Of a stretch of 34,628 nucleotides of DNA, positions 8,726-14,357 are shown piece after piece (the stretch's first letter is position 1; the number at the start of each line of letters is the position of its first letter). A program made the position numbers and the translations under genes. This stretch comes from a virus: the IMG/VR virus record IMGVR_UViG_3300028025_001731, positions 1-34,628 of that record. One strand, 5' to 3'. The notes under the pieces are model-generated. The model worked only from the letters and a program-made list of their open reading frames with translations. It was not told where the DNA came from and did no database searches.

Positions 8726-9232
8726 ATGTTAAGTCTAGTATCAAGTTTGCTGGGATTCGCATCTGGTGGACTGCCTAAAGTCCTCGACTTCTTCCAAGAC
8801 CGCACAGACAAGAAGCATGAACTTGCTTTGATGGCAGCGCAGCAGGAGCGTGAGATTGCCTTAGCTAAAGAGGGCTTTATTGCCCAGGCCAAGGTCGAGG
8901 AGATTCGGACAGCGCAGGTGGCTCTTCAGACCGAACAGGTCGCCATGCAGACGCAGGCCCAAGAAAAGGTTGCTATGTACAAGCATGACATGAAGATCGG
9001 TGAGGGCGCATCTCAGTGGGTCATTAATCTCAGAAGCAGCGTTAGACCGATGGTCACGTACCTCTTTGTTGGTCTGTTGATTGTCGTGGACATTGCTGGT
9101 ATTTGGTATGCCTACTCAACAGGCGTAGCATTTGCTGACGCGATGGACATGGTGTTCTCAGACGATGAGATGGCTATCCTTGCGGCGATCATTAGTTTCT
9201 GGTTTGGCAGTCAGGCTTTCAACAAGAAATGA
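8726..9232 (+). CDS. 3TM-type phage/GTA holin, 168 aa
   Basis: The protein resembles the three-helix holin family first described in gene transfer agents. An amphipathic N-terminus (SSLLGFASGGLPKVLDFF) is followed by DRTDKKHEL and a long Gln/Glu/Ala coiled coil (residues about 28-90). The conserved LRSSVRPMVTYLF begins the membrane part, with helices at about 106-130 and 146-163, ending in FWFGSQAFNKK. It would gather in the inner membrane and open it at the set time. It has a GAGG ribosome site, and its stop overlaps the lysozyme start (ATGA), which strongly supports a lysis role. It is the best holin candidate of the four membrane proteins here. Confidence 0.75.
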   Translation: MLSLVSSLLGFASGGLPKVLDFFQDRTDKKHELALMAAQQEREIALAKEGFIAQAKVEEIRTAQVALQTEQVAMQTQAQEKVAMYKHDMKIGEGASQWVINLRSSVRPMVTYLFVGLLIVVDIAGIWYAYSTGVAFADAMDMVFSDDEMAILAAIISFWFGSQAFNKK

Positions 9233-9708
9233 CAATCTCTGAAGCTGGCATCCAGCTAATCAAAAGCTTTGAGGGGTGTCACAGCAGCCCCTATAGATGC
9301 CCTGCTGCGCTTTGGACGATAGGGTATGGTCATGTACTGTACCCAGACCAAGCGCGTCTCAAAACGCCTGAAAGAGCCTCTTATGCACTTAAACCAGAAC
9401 ACAATCGGGTGTGGGATGCTGACGAAATTGATGCGTTACTTGCGGCGGATTTACAGAGATTTGAGGCTGGGGTTTTACGACTATGTCCTCCTTGCGTTGA
9501 TAGTCAGCCTCAGTTTGACGCAATTGTCAGCCTTTCTTTTAACATTGGTCTAGGCAACCTCCAAGCCAGCACCCTACGGATGAAGTACTCTCGCGGCGAG
9601 ATCGAGTCAGCAGCAGACGAGTTTCTCAAGTGGAATAAAGCTGGCGGGAAAATCCTTGCTGGACTAACCCGCCGTCGAGCTGCTGAAAGGGCGCTATTCC
9701 TTTCTTAG
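9229..9708 (+). CDS. Endolysin, GH24 lysozyme, 159 aa
   Basis: This is a T4/P22-type muramidase that cuts the glycan strands of peptidoglycan. The catalytic pattern E-8aa-C-5aa-T is intact: Glu15 in SFEGC, Cys24, Thr30 in WTIGYGH. The C-terminal helices carry FDAIVSLSFNIGLGN and LTRRRAAERALFL, as usual for the family. There is no signal peptide, so release depends on a holin. A long insertion (about residues 38-66) follows the TIGYGH motif. The gene is the last on the plus strand before the convergent regulator at 9719, with only ten bases between their stops and no clear terminator there. Confidence 0.93.
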   Translation: MTISEAGIQLIKSFEGCHSSPYRCPAALWTIGYGHVLYPDQARLKTPERASYALKPEHNRVWDADEIDALLAADLQRFEAGVLRLCPPCVDSQPQFDAIVSLSFNIGLGNLQASTLRMKYSRGEIESAADEFLKWNKAGGKILAGLTRRRAAERALFLS

Positions 9709-9718
9709 CCTGTTATTT

Positions 9719-10309
9719 TTAACGCAGGTTCTGCAAGCCACGTGATGGGTGGAGCATTAGCCTGAGTGCCCTCTTCTGTATTTGCCGTATCCTTTCTGGG
9801 CTTCGCTCCATAATTTCTGCTGTTTGCGCTAACGTGTGGCTTTCATCAGAGGCAGTATCCACACCAAAACGAAGTTTTAGTACATTTTGCTGGCTCTTGG
9901 TAAGGGTTGAGGCGGCAACGGCCAGCGCGTTGTGCTCAATCTCCTCCTGTTCTTGTTCAAGAAGCAGATCAAGCGGGTCTTGGCTTCCAAGCCTAGCATA
10001 CATGGGAACAAGGTCTTCGGCGTTAGCCTCCATGACCACATTGTTTACCGGCAGGCTCTCTTGCAGGTGTTGCTCTGGAAAAATATCGCAGGGAGTGCAT
10101 TGAAAGAAATCGCACAGCTTCTTTACGTCTAAAGCCATTTCTCCTCTCGACGTATATGCTGGTGTTTTTAAATTCAGAATCTCTCCAATTCCAGATTGAC
10201 CAACCCCACTTGCCCTTGATAGTTCTGCCGCAGTGGTGATGTTGTATTGCCTCATCATCGTCAACAGGTAGTTGTTCTTTATTTTAATGTGTAGCGCGTA
10301 GTCTTTCAT
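9719..10309 (-). CDS. Transcription factor: XRE helix-turn-helix fused to sigma-70 region 4, 196 aa
   Basis: Residues 10-80 form an XRE/Cro-type domain with a helix-turn-helix at about 27-46 (AAELSRASGVGQSGIGEIL) and the typical LCDFFQCTPCDIFP end. Residues 136-189 match sigma-70 region 4: LTKSQQNVLKLRFG, then TLAQTAEIMERS and ERIRQIQKRALRLMLHPSR, close to the end of RpoD. Acidic residues link them (QDPLDLLLEQEQEE). There are no region 2 or 3 domains, so it cannot act as a complete sigma factor. It could bind the RNA polymerase flap and a phage promoter, replacing host region 4. It is a lone minus-strand gene behind the late operon. Six 10-bp repeats lie just upstream of its start, suggesting self-control. 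The ribosome site is AGAGAG. Confidence 0.85.
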   Translation of the reverse strand: MKDYALHIKIKNNYLLTMMRQYNITTAAELSRASGVGQSGIGEILNLKTPAYTSRGEMALDVKKLCDFFQCTPCDIFPEQHLQESLPVNNVVMEANAEDLVPMYARLGSQDPLDLLLEQEQEEIEHNALAVAASTLTKSQQNVLKLRFGVDTASDESHTLAQTAEIMERSPERIRQIQKRALRLMLHPSRGLQNLR

Positions 10310-10320
10310 AATTTCTCTCT

Positions 10321-10380
10321 TAGCGTGCCTTAGCGTGGCTTAGCGTGACTTAGCGTGGCTTAGCGTGACTTAGCGTGGCT
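10321..10380. repeat. Six tandem 10-bp repeats (TAGCGTGRCT)
   Basis: Six exact-length decamers lie end to end. Copy 1 is TAGCGTGCCT, and copies 2-6 alternate TAGCGTGGCT and TAGCGTGACT, so a 20-bp higher period is also present. The unit is about one helical turn, placing all copies on one face of DNA. The array begins 11 bp upstream of the start codon of the XRE-sigma4 gene and ends just past its upstream terminator. Possible roles are an operator array for that protein, or replication iterons. It is not a CRISPR, as there are no spacers. Confidence 0.95.
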
Positions 10381-10392
10381 TCTTGTTGTTGT

Positions 10393-10417
10393 AAAAAAAG
10401 CCCCAGTGAAGGGGCTT
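10393..10417 (-). terminator. Rho-independent terminator of the recombination operon
   Basis: Read on the minus strand it is AAGCCCC, loop TTCACT, GGGGCTT, then a run of T. The seven-pair GC-rich stem and U-tract are a textbook intrinsic terminator. It lies downstream of the 71-aa gene (ends at 10477) and upstream of the decamer array. It therefore separates the nine-gene operon from the sigma-4 regulator, which must then have its own promoter between about 10320 and 10395. Confidence 0.9.
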
Positions 10418-10476
10418 GCCTGTAGCTCTAAGCCGGACAAATAAGGGATAAAACCGGCAGCACAAGGCTAAGTGGC

Positions 10477-10692
10477 TTACGTCTGGATATCATCACCGAA
10501 ATTCTTTTCCTTCTCAATCTTTCTTCTGATTACCGACATTGGTTGCGCGTTTTGGGCGTGGACTCCTCTCGGTATTTCCTTGATCTGCCCGCCTTTCTTC
10601 AGAAACGCATCAATCTTTGCCTGCACCCAATCGTGTGTGTATGGCGAAGTGGATGGCTTGGTGTCAGGGTACAGCTTGTCAATTGTTGGCAT
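10477..10692 (-). CDS. Hypothetical protein, 71 aa
   Basis: This is a small basic protein with no family I can name. The middle (WVQAKIDAFLKKGGQIKEIP) looks like a helix followed by a turn. The C-terminus is charged (VIRRKIEKEKNFGDD). ATG at 10692 overlaps the upstream stop as TGATG; a GTG one codon earlier is also possible. It is the last gene of the minus-strand operon, followed by the terminator at 10393-10417. A small DNA-binding or host-modifying role is possible but not shown. Confidence 0.65.
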   Translation of the reverse strand: MPTIDKLYPDTKPSTSPYTHDWVQAKIDAFLKKGGQIKEIPRGVHAQNAQPMSVIRRKIEKEKNFGDDIQT

Positions 10693-11084
10693 CACTCACC
10701 TCTGTAGAATATGTGGTTGTCTATCACAGTCGTTCTTTCCAGCTCCGCTGCCCACCACGGCTGTACTCTCGTCGCGTGGTAGTGTGTCGCCCCGCCGGTC
10801 GGGTCTGGGATAAAGCCCCCAGCTGTGAGCATCGTGACCATTATGGCCTTGGCATACGCCCAGTCATCGTGTACGTCCTCGCGCAATCCATCGCACATGA
10901 AGCTGAACTGGCACTGATTCCGTCGATGCTCGTCTTCGTGCGTGACACCACAGGCGGTGTCTGGGTAGCCGTGGGTGGCGGTGCGGTGGTAGATCACCCA
11001 TGCCACAGCGGCTTGTCCTTCCAACGGTTCGCCACGGGCCTCAAAGTAGATTGCCGTGGCTACACAGAACAAGGCAGAGATCAC
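10692..11084 (-). CDS. SleB/CwlJ-type cell wall hydrolase, 130 aa
   Basis: The protein matches the Hydrolase_2 (SleB) family of peptidoglycan hydrolases: AIYFEARGEPLEGQAAVAWV with the catalytic Glu at residue 15, then CQFSFMCDG, GATHYHA and the final HIFYRGE. The start is placed at GTG 11084, where it overlaps the upstream stop as GTGA and has GGGAG six bases before. An in-frame TTG at 11153 would add 23 unmatched residues. The first residues are hydrophobic (ISALFCVATA), but no convincing export signal is seen. It lies in the recombination operon, far from the GH24 lysozyme, so this phage has two wall-cutting enzymes under different control. Confidence 0.85.
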   Translation of the reverse strand: MISALFCVATAIYFEARGEPLEGQAAVAWVIYHRTATHGYPDTACGVTHEDEHRRNQCQFSFMCDGLREDVHDDWAYAKAIMVTMLTAGGFIPDPTGGATHYHATRVQPWWAAELERTTVIDNHIFYRGE

Positions 11085-11275
11085 TTCCTTCTCCCAATCA
11101 GTCGCACTCGCAACTGAATCGCTGTTGTTAGAATCTCGTTTCTCCAATGGCAACAGGCTCTGAGTGCTGCGCCACGGTTCCCTTTTGTCTTGTTTGCTTC
11201 AGCTAAACGCTCACGGGCTATTGCGTACTGCGCCCGCGAGACATTAAGCCACCAGTGAAGCGTTTTTATTTTCAT
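11081..11275 (-). CDS. Hypothetical basic protein, 64 aa
   Basis: A short, Arg-rich, probably helical protein (WWLNVSRAQYAIARERL near the start and LRVRLIGRRK at the end). I do not recognise it. Its reality is supported by tight packing: its ATG overlaps the SSB stop by ATGA, and its stop overlaps the hydrolase start by GTGA. It lies between SSB and the hydrolase in the recombination operon. The basic character would suit nucleic acid binding, but that is only a guess. Confidence 0.6.
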   Translation of the reverse strand: MKIKTLHWWLNVSRAQYAIARERLAEANKTKGNRGAALRACCHWRNEILTTAIQLRVRLIGRRK

Positions 11276-11688
11276 CAGAACGGCAGATCGTCGTCAAAGT
11301 CAGCTATTGGTGCCGACTGAACTGCGCGACCTTGGCTGGGCTGGCTGGATTCAGCAGGCTTCCCGTCGAGCATTTGCATCTCACTAATAACGATCTCTGT
11401 GGCGTATTGTTTGACTCCATCCTTCTCCCAAGATCGAGTCTTCAGGCTTCCTTCCAAATACAGCTTGGAGCCTTTTTTAACGTACTGAGCGATGATCTCA
11501 GCCAGCTTCCCAAAACAAACACAGCGGTGCCATTCAACGGACTCCTGCTGCTGGCCGCTCTTGTCCTTCCAGCTTTCACTTGTAGCCAAGCTGAAGTTCA
11601 CAACAGCATTACCATTGGGCATTACTTTTGACTCTGGGTCTTTGCCTACCGACCCGACCAGAATTACTTTATTTACTCCGCGCTTCAT
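11275..11688 (-). CDS. ssb: Single-stranded DNA-binding protein, 137 aa
   Basis: This is a bacterial-type SSB. The N-terminal OB fold is clear ([50 protein letters not shown]). A short Gln/Ser/Pro linker leads to the acidic tip DFDDDLPF, which in host SSB recruits repair and recombination enzymes. It would coat single strands made by the exonuclease encoded just upstream and may hand them to the annealing protein. Its start overlaps the exonuclease stop (ATGA). With an intact tip it could also call in host replication proteins, which matters because no phage replication enzymes were found. Confidence 0.96.
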   Translation of the reverse strand: MKRGVNKVILVGSVGKDPESKVMPNGNAVVNFSLATSESWKDKSGQQQESVEWHRCVCFGKLAEIIAQYVKKGSKLYLEGSLKTRSWEKDGVKQYATEIVISEMQMLDGKPAESSQPSQGRAVQSAPIADFDDDLPF

Positions 11689-12278
11689 ATGATCTTCCTG
11701 TATTCAACTGTTGGTAATGTGGGCTTCTTTCTCTTTTGTGGTTCTTTGTCTTCTTTAACGCAGGCCCAGAAGTCAGAGAGAAACTGGAAACACTCTGTCC
11801 AGTATTCTTCGTTCTTCTCGACCTCAAACACCTCAAACCCTGTCGGAGTCCAGCACACGAAGTGCGCCTTCTTCAGCCCTGAGATTTCCATCTGGCCTTG
11901 AACCTGGGGCATATAGTGATCAGGAATCCTTCCGTACAACTCCATATTAGCCGGACACTTTGCCTCTAAAATTATGGATTCTTGTCCTTTATAAACAATT
12001 CCATCTGGTGTACAGCCAAGCCAGTCATGCTTATCGTGGATCAAGAAACCTTGTTTATTTCGGGAATAGCTAACAAGGTCTCCGGTCTCAATCTCATATT
12101 TAAGGATTGCGTCATTCTCATGGTCCGATCCCCACTGAGTATTCGCGTTTCCTTGGAACTTCTCCTCGCGCCCTGTGAGCTGCCTCCAGAGCTTTTGTCT
12201 GGAGTCATAGCCTATGCCTATGGCTGATGCGAAGAGGCTCGCAGTGAGCCTCCCATCGCGTTCTGGAGAGAGCGTCAC
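11685..12278 (-). CDS. YqaJ/lambda exonuclease-type nuclease, 197 aa
   Basis: A PD-(D/E)XK nuclease of the lambda exonuclease/YqaJ family. In order it has Ser14 in [11 protein letters not shown], Glu54 in [10 protein letters not shown], Asp92 in LGCTPDGIV, the E105-A-K107 motif in ILEAKCP, and Gln125-Gln129 in YMPQVQGQM. It would chew the 5' strand of double-stranded ends to give single strands for annealing. GTG at 12278 overlaps the stop of the annealing protein (GTGA). Annealing protein, exonuclease and SSB thus form a full recombination set, like Red of lambda. These phages use it to build concatemers for headful packaging. Confidence 0.93.
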   Translation of the reverse strand: MTLSPERDGRLTASLFASAIGIGYDSRQKLWRQLTGREEKFQGNANTQWGSDHENDAILKYEIETGDLVSYSRNKQGFLIHDKHDWLGCTPDGIVYKGQESIILEAKCPANMELYGRIPDHYMPQVQGQMEISGLKKAHFVCWTPTGFEVFEVEKNEEYWTECFQFLSDFWACVKEDKEPQKRKKPTLPTVEYRKII

Positions 12279-12805
12279 TCTAAACGCTCCCGCACTTCAG
12301 TAAAGACTGCGGTATGCGCGTCACGCTGCTCAAGAGTAAGAGACTTCCAGACATCTCTCATATCGTCTATAGACTGGCAGGAATGAATCCTGTGAGTTAT
12401 CTGTGGGTCAGTTGGGAGAACCTTTTTCTCCGGCTCTACAAACAGCGGAAGGTCTTCTCCTGCGTAGATGTAAAGACCAAGACCAAACAGTGCCATGCAC
12501 TTCACTAGGCAGCGCATATTGGCCGTGTTAATAGCAAAGGCATCTGGGTTAACAATGGCCTTGTTCTTGTAGTCCATGACTGGGAGCCACATTGTGCGGC
12601 TTTGGTCGCCAATCTTTATGGTGCAGAACACCATCATTGTGCCGTCTGGCTGGCTTTTGGGTTCGGCAAACTGGAACTCGGCTTCTGGGTAGTGCTCCAT
12701 CAGGACTCCCCATGCCCATGCCCAGCTCAGGTATGACAGGCCATTCTTCTTCTCAATGTGCTTGCTGCAATCAATCGCGCTCAGTGTTTGCCATATCTCT
12801 TTCAT
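12275..12805 (-). CDS. Single-strand annealing protein, DUF1071/Sak3 type, 176 aa
   Basis: The core matches DUF1071 phage annealing proteins: GLSYLSWAWAWGVLMEHYPEA at about residues 22-42, then WLPVMDYKNKAI, INTANMRCLVKCMALFGLGLY and IYAGEDLP. Members anneal complementary single strands, often as rings, together with a partner exonuclease and SSB, both of which follow here. The variable C-terminal 45 residues are helical and charged. The start overlaps the upstream stop (TAATG). It does not look like RecT, Erf or Rad52-type Redbeta at the sequence level. Confidence 0.88.
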   Translation of the reverse strand: MKEIWQTLSAIDCSKHIEKKNGLSYLSWAWAWGVLMEHYPEAEFQFAEPKSQPDGTMMVFCTIKIGDQSRTMWLPVMDYKNKAIVNPDAFAINTANMRCLVKCMALFGLGLYIYAGEDLPLFVEPEKKVLPTDPQITHRIHSCQSIDDMRDVWKSLTLEQRDAHTAVFTEVRERLE

Positions 12806-12948
12806 TATGTGTTCCTTATTTGGTTAAGATCGTATTCCCGCACCCATGCGCGGTACTTTTGCATTACATGGCCCCTGCTGTACCCGAAGAACACCAGCCC
12901 TTCGGTTCTCAGTAAGAACCACTTATCGGTGATCTGCTTAATAGTCAT
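12805..12948 (-). CDS. Small hypothetical protein, 47 aa
   Basis: ATG 12948 is preceded by GAGGAAG about seven bases away. The gene overlaps the stop of the upstream gene by 11 bases and its own stop overlaps the annealing protein start by TAATG, so it fits the operon exactly. The product is compact and aromatic (KWFLLRTEGLVFFGYSRG) with a charged end (MQKYRAWVREYDLNQIR). It could be one small beta-helix domain. No family is recognised. Confidence 0.65.
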   Translation of the reverse strand: MTIKQITDKWFLLRTEGLVFFGYSRGHVMQKYRAWVREYDLNQIRNT

Positions 12949-13156
12949 CTTTCATCTTCCTCAGATGGATTTCGACCTGCTCGTAGATGCTGTCGATTGC
13001 TTTCTGGGACAACATATCGCTGACATCTTCTTTGTGAGGATCGTCAGGAGAGTAGATGGATTCAATATCGAATCCAGCATTGATGCCCACATCTGGCTCT
13101 GGGCCGTAGGTTTGGAAGTCTACTTCCAGTTCGATTTGGATCACATAGACTCTCAT
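12938..13156 (-). CDS. Hypothetical acidic protein, 72 aa
   Basis: The start at 13156 is chosen because it overlaps the stop of the 27-residue peptide gene by ATGA. A longer version starting upstream at 13267 would run backwards through the promoter. The product starts with a strand (MRVYVIQIELEVDF), then an acidic Asp/Glu/Pro-rich middle, and ends in a charged helix (IDSIYEQVEIHLRKMKDDY). Strong acidity could suit a DNA mimic or inhibitor, but nothing else supports that. Confidence 0.65.
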   Translation of the reverse strand: MRVYVIQIELEVDFQTYGPEPDVGINAGFDIESIYSPDDPHKEDVSDMLSQKAIDSIYEQVEIHLRKMKDDY

Positions 13157-13236
13157 AGGATCACCAGTGCGCCGATCAGCGCAGCTATGGTCAGTGTAGC
13201 GATCATGTAGATTATTTCTTTTTGTTGGTTGGACAT
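13153..13236 (-). CDS. 27-residue membrane peptide, first gene of the recombination operon
   Basis: ATG 13236 is preceded by AAAGGGGATACACA, a strong ribosome site, and the stop at 13153 overlaps the next start by ATGA. The product starts MSNQQKEII and is then almost wholly hydrophobic (about residues 9-27), a single membrane helix with the N-terminus probably inside. It opens the nine-gene operon directly downstream of the promoter and operator. It is too short for family assignment. Coupled translation and the ribosome site make chance unlikely. It might affect the host membrane or exclude other phages, which is a guess. Confidence 0.7.
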   Translation of the reverse strand: MSNQQKEIIYMIATLTIAALIGALVIL

Positions 13237-13266
13237 TGTGTATCCCCTTTCTGTTTGTGTGAAGCA

Positions 13267-13295
13267 ATTACAACATGGGTTATAAATAAAGTAAA
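13267..13295 (-). promoter_or_regulatory. Promoter of the recombination operon
   Basis: On the minus strand: -35 TTTACT (13290-13295), 17-bp spacer, -10 TGTAAT (13267-13272). The start would fall near 13260, giving a leader of about 25 bases before the membrane peptide gene. The -10 box overlaps one arm (13269-13276) of the inverted repeat described separately, so a protein on that repeat would block this promoter. Confidence 0.65.
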
Positions 13296-13308
13296 CAGTA
13301 ATGTTGTA
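13269..13308. promoter_or_regulatory. Inverted-repeat operator between divergent promoters
   Basis: TACAACAT at 13269-13276 and its exact reverse complement ATGTTGTA at 13301-13308 are separated by 24 bp. One arm covers the -10 of the leftward promoter; the other covers the -35 of the rightward one. The Cro-like gene lies 49 bp to the right, as operators do in lambda-like switches. The same TACAAC half-site recurs in the promoter at 19547-19574. Binding by the Cro-like protein is inferred. Confidence 0.6.
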
Positions 13309-13331
13309 CTATTTATAAAAAGATGTATTAT
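13304..13331 (+). promoter_or_regulatory. Promoter of the Cro-like gene and the rightward early operon
   Basis: -35 TTGTAC (13304-13309), 16-bp spacer, -10 TATTAT (13326-13331), with the start expected near 13338. The leader then carries an AGGAGG ribosome site just before ATG 13357. The -35 box overlaps the right arm of the operator, consistent with self-repression by the gene it drives. Confidence 0.65.
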
Positions 13332-13356
13332 GGCGTCATCTTAATCAGGAGGCGTT

Positions 13357-13623
13357 ATGGACATCGGTGTAGTAAATAGAGTGATCGAGGCTTACGGCGG
13401 ATCGAAGAAAGTGCAGGAGCGATTCGGGTATTCAACCCGCATGACAGTTTACATCTGGAGGAAGCGTGGGATTCCACGGGCTAGGGTTGGAGAGATTCAT
13501 CTTGATACCAAGATACCTATTAAGGTGTTGATGACAGGTGTCAGACAGTTTGAGAAGAAGGCTCCGGCCAAAGATGTCTTTGAAGCAATGGGTCTTGATA
13601 GCCCAAAGTTTCCGAGCGTATAA
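13357..13623 (+). CDS. Cro-like repressor, 88 aa
   Basis: A small Cro/YdaS-type helix-turn-helix protein. Residues 7-50 carry IEAYGGSKKVQERFGYSTRM (helix, turn, recognition helix) and the conserved VYIWRKRGIPRARVGEIH. The remaining 35 residues are a short tail. It lies alone at the start of the rightward early operon, right of an inverted-repeat operator, which is the position of Cro. It probably lowers transcription from both divergent promoters. No partner CI-like repressor was found. The AGGAGG ribosome site is very strong. The family is clear; target sites are inferred. Confidence 0.82.
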   Translation: MDIGVVNRVIEAYGGSKKVQERFGYSTRMTVYIWRKRGIPRARVGEIHLDTKIPIKVLMTGVRQFEKKAPAKDVFEAMGLDSPKFPSV

Positions 13624-13624
13624 T
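13595..13624 (+). promoter_or_regulatory. Sigma-70-type promoter at the end of the Cro-like gene
   Basis: -35 TTGATA (13595-13600), 18-bp spacer, -10 TATAAT (13619-13624): 5/6 and 6/6 matches to consensus. It is inside the last codons of the Cro-like gene, with a start expected near 13631. Transcription would run into a 400-bp stretch without genes before the T5orf172 gene. It could give a separate RNA or a Cro-independent transcript of the downstream genes. Confidence 0.65.
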
Positions 13625-14027
13625 GCTTACGCACATCACAGAAAGACAAAAGCCCCGTTCGGCTAAAAACGAGGCTTTTGAGGTGGTTGGCAAGGTTGAG
13701 TCAAGCAACCCTGTTGGACGGCATATTACTTTATATGCCTGTTTCGGACAAGACTGTTTTCTCCTCCTTTGTACTTCCTTAGCCCGTGGGGCAAATGCCG
13801 ACTCGTCAATCAGGCTTATGGTGCTGATCCTTTAAATCAGAGACATAGTTTTACCTGTTTTGCCAATAACGTTGAGCGCGGACAAAGCGAAGTTAATGCA
13901 GGTGGCGGCTGACCCCCGTACAGGATGTAGAACGGTTTCGCATATCGTTGGCATAGCAGTAGATCAAAGGAACGGTAAAGCAGGCATCCCTGCAATTACG
14001 CTCTTAGCGGACTTTATGGAGAAATTA
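13625..14027 (+). other. Structured 400-bp non-coding region
   Basis: I see no convincing gene here. A 70-codon frame from 13623 lacks a ribosome site and covers a hairpin. Hairpins visible on the plus strand are: AAAAGCC.CGTT/AACG.GGCTTTT at 13648-13679, a weak terminator with only four T; GGTTG/CAACC with a 7-nt loop at 13694-13710; and GGCATAT/ATATGCC with a 6-nt loop at 13720-13739. At 13809-13840 the word CTGAT (13824-13828) can pair with ATCAG on either side, which gives two exclusive hairpins. Together with the promoter at 13595-13624, a regulatory leader or small RNA is possible. Confidence 0.45.
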
Positions 14028-14324
14028 ATGTTTGTATACTTTGTTCAGGCTGGTTTAAAAGGGCCGATAAAAATAGGAATGGCGAGGAGCGTATCGAAAA
14101 GACTAGAAACAATGCAGACCGGAAACGCTTACAAACTTCATGTGCTTGCGCTGATTCCCTGTCAAACGAAAATGCAGGCGGCTGAAATAGAAAAAAGATT
14201 GCACAGGCTATTTTTTAAACAGCGCATAAGAGGTGAATGGTTTACAGGAAATATCAAAGTCAAAAAGGCCACTGATTGGTACAGCGGAGAATACCTTGAG
14301 CAGCAAGTGTCAGGGCTTGTCTAG
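14028..14324 (+). CDS. T5orf172/MUG113 (GIY-YIG superfamily) protein, 98 aa
   Basis: The start is ATG 14028, with GGAG six bases before it; the frame stays open upstream but holds no family residues. The pattern fits the T5orf172 branch of the GIY-YIG fold: VYFVQAG...IKIGMA at residues 3-18, RLETMQTGN, then AAEIEKRLHRLFFKQRIRGEWF. Family members are small nucleases or nucleic acid binders often found in phages and near DNA-modification genes. The role here is unknown. It opens the rightward operon after the non-coding region and is more AT-rich than the structural genes. Confidence 0.8.
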   Translation: MFVYFVQAGLKGPIKIGMARSVSKRLETMQTGNAYKLHVLALIPCQTKMQAAEIEKRLHRLFFKQRIRGEWFTGNIKVKKATDWYSGEYLEQQVSGLV

Positions 14325-14357
14325 AAATAGGGGAAACTATGTCTAAAGGAAATGGAA

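Noticed and set aside
9706-9745. Bidirectional terminator between the lysozyme and the regulator
   Set aside because: Only a four-pair stem with weak inner pairs is visible; not enough to call.
10321-10380. CRISPR array
   Set aside because: Repeats of 10 bp follow each other with no spacers and there are no cas genes.
10617-11117. A 166-codon open frame on the plus strand
   Set aside because: Antisense to the SleB-type hydrolase, whose family residues are clear on the minus strand.
13681-13740. tRNA-like arms (5-bp stem with 7-nt loop)
   Set aside because: No acceptor stem or T-arm in the right places and no CCA; a chance hairpin is enough to explain it.
13623-13835. A 70-codon frame following the Cro-like stop (TAATG)
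   Set aside because: No ribosome site of its own, and it covers a 12-pair hairpin and a 7-pair hairpin. The product is unlike any phage protein I know. The region is better read as non-coding.
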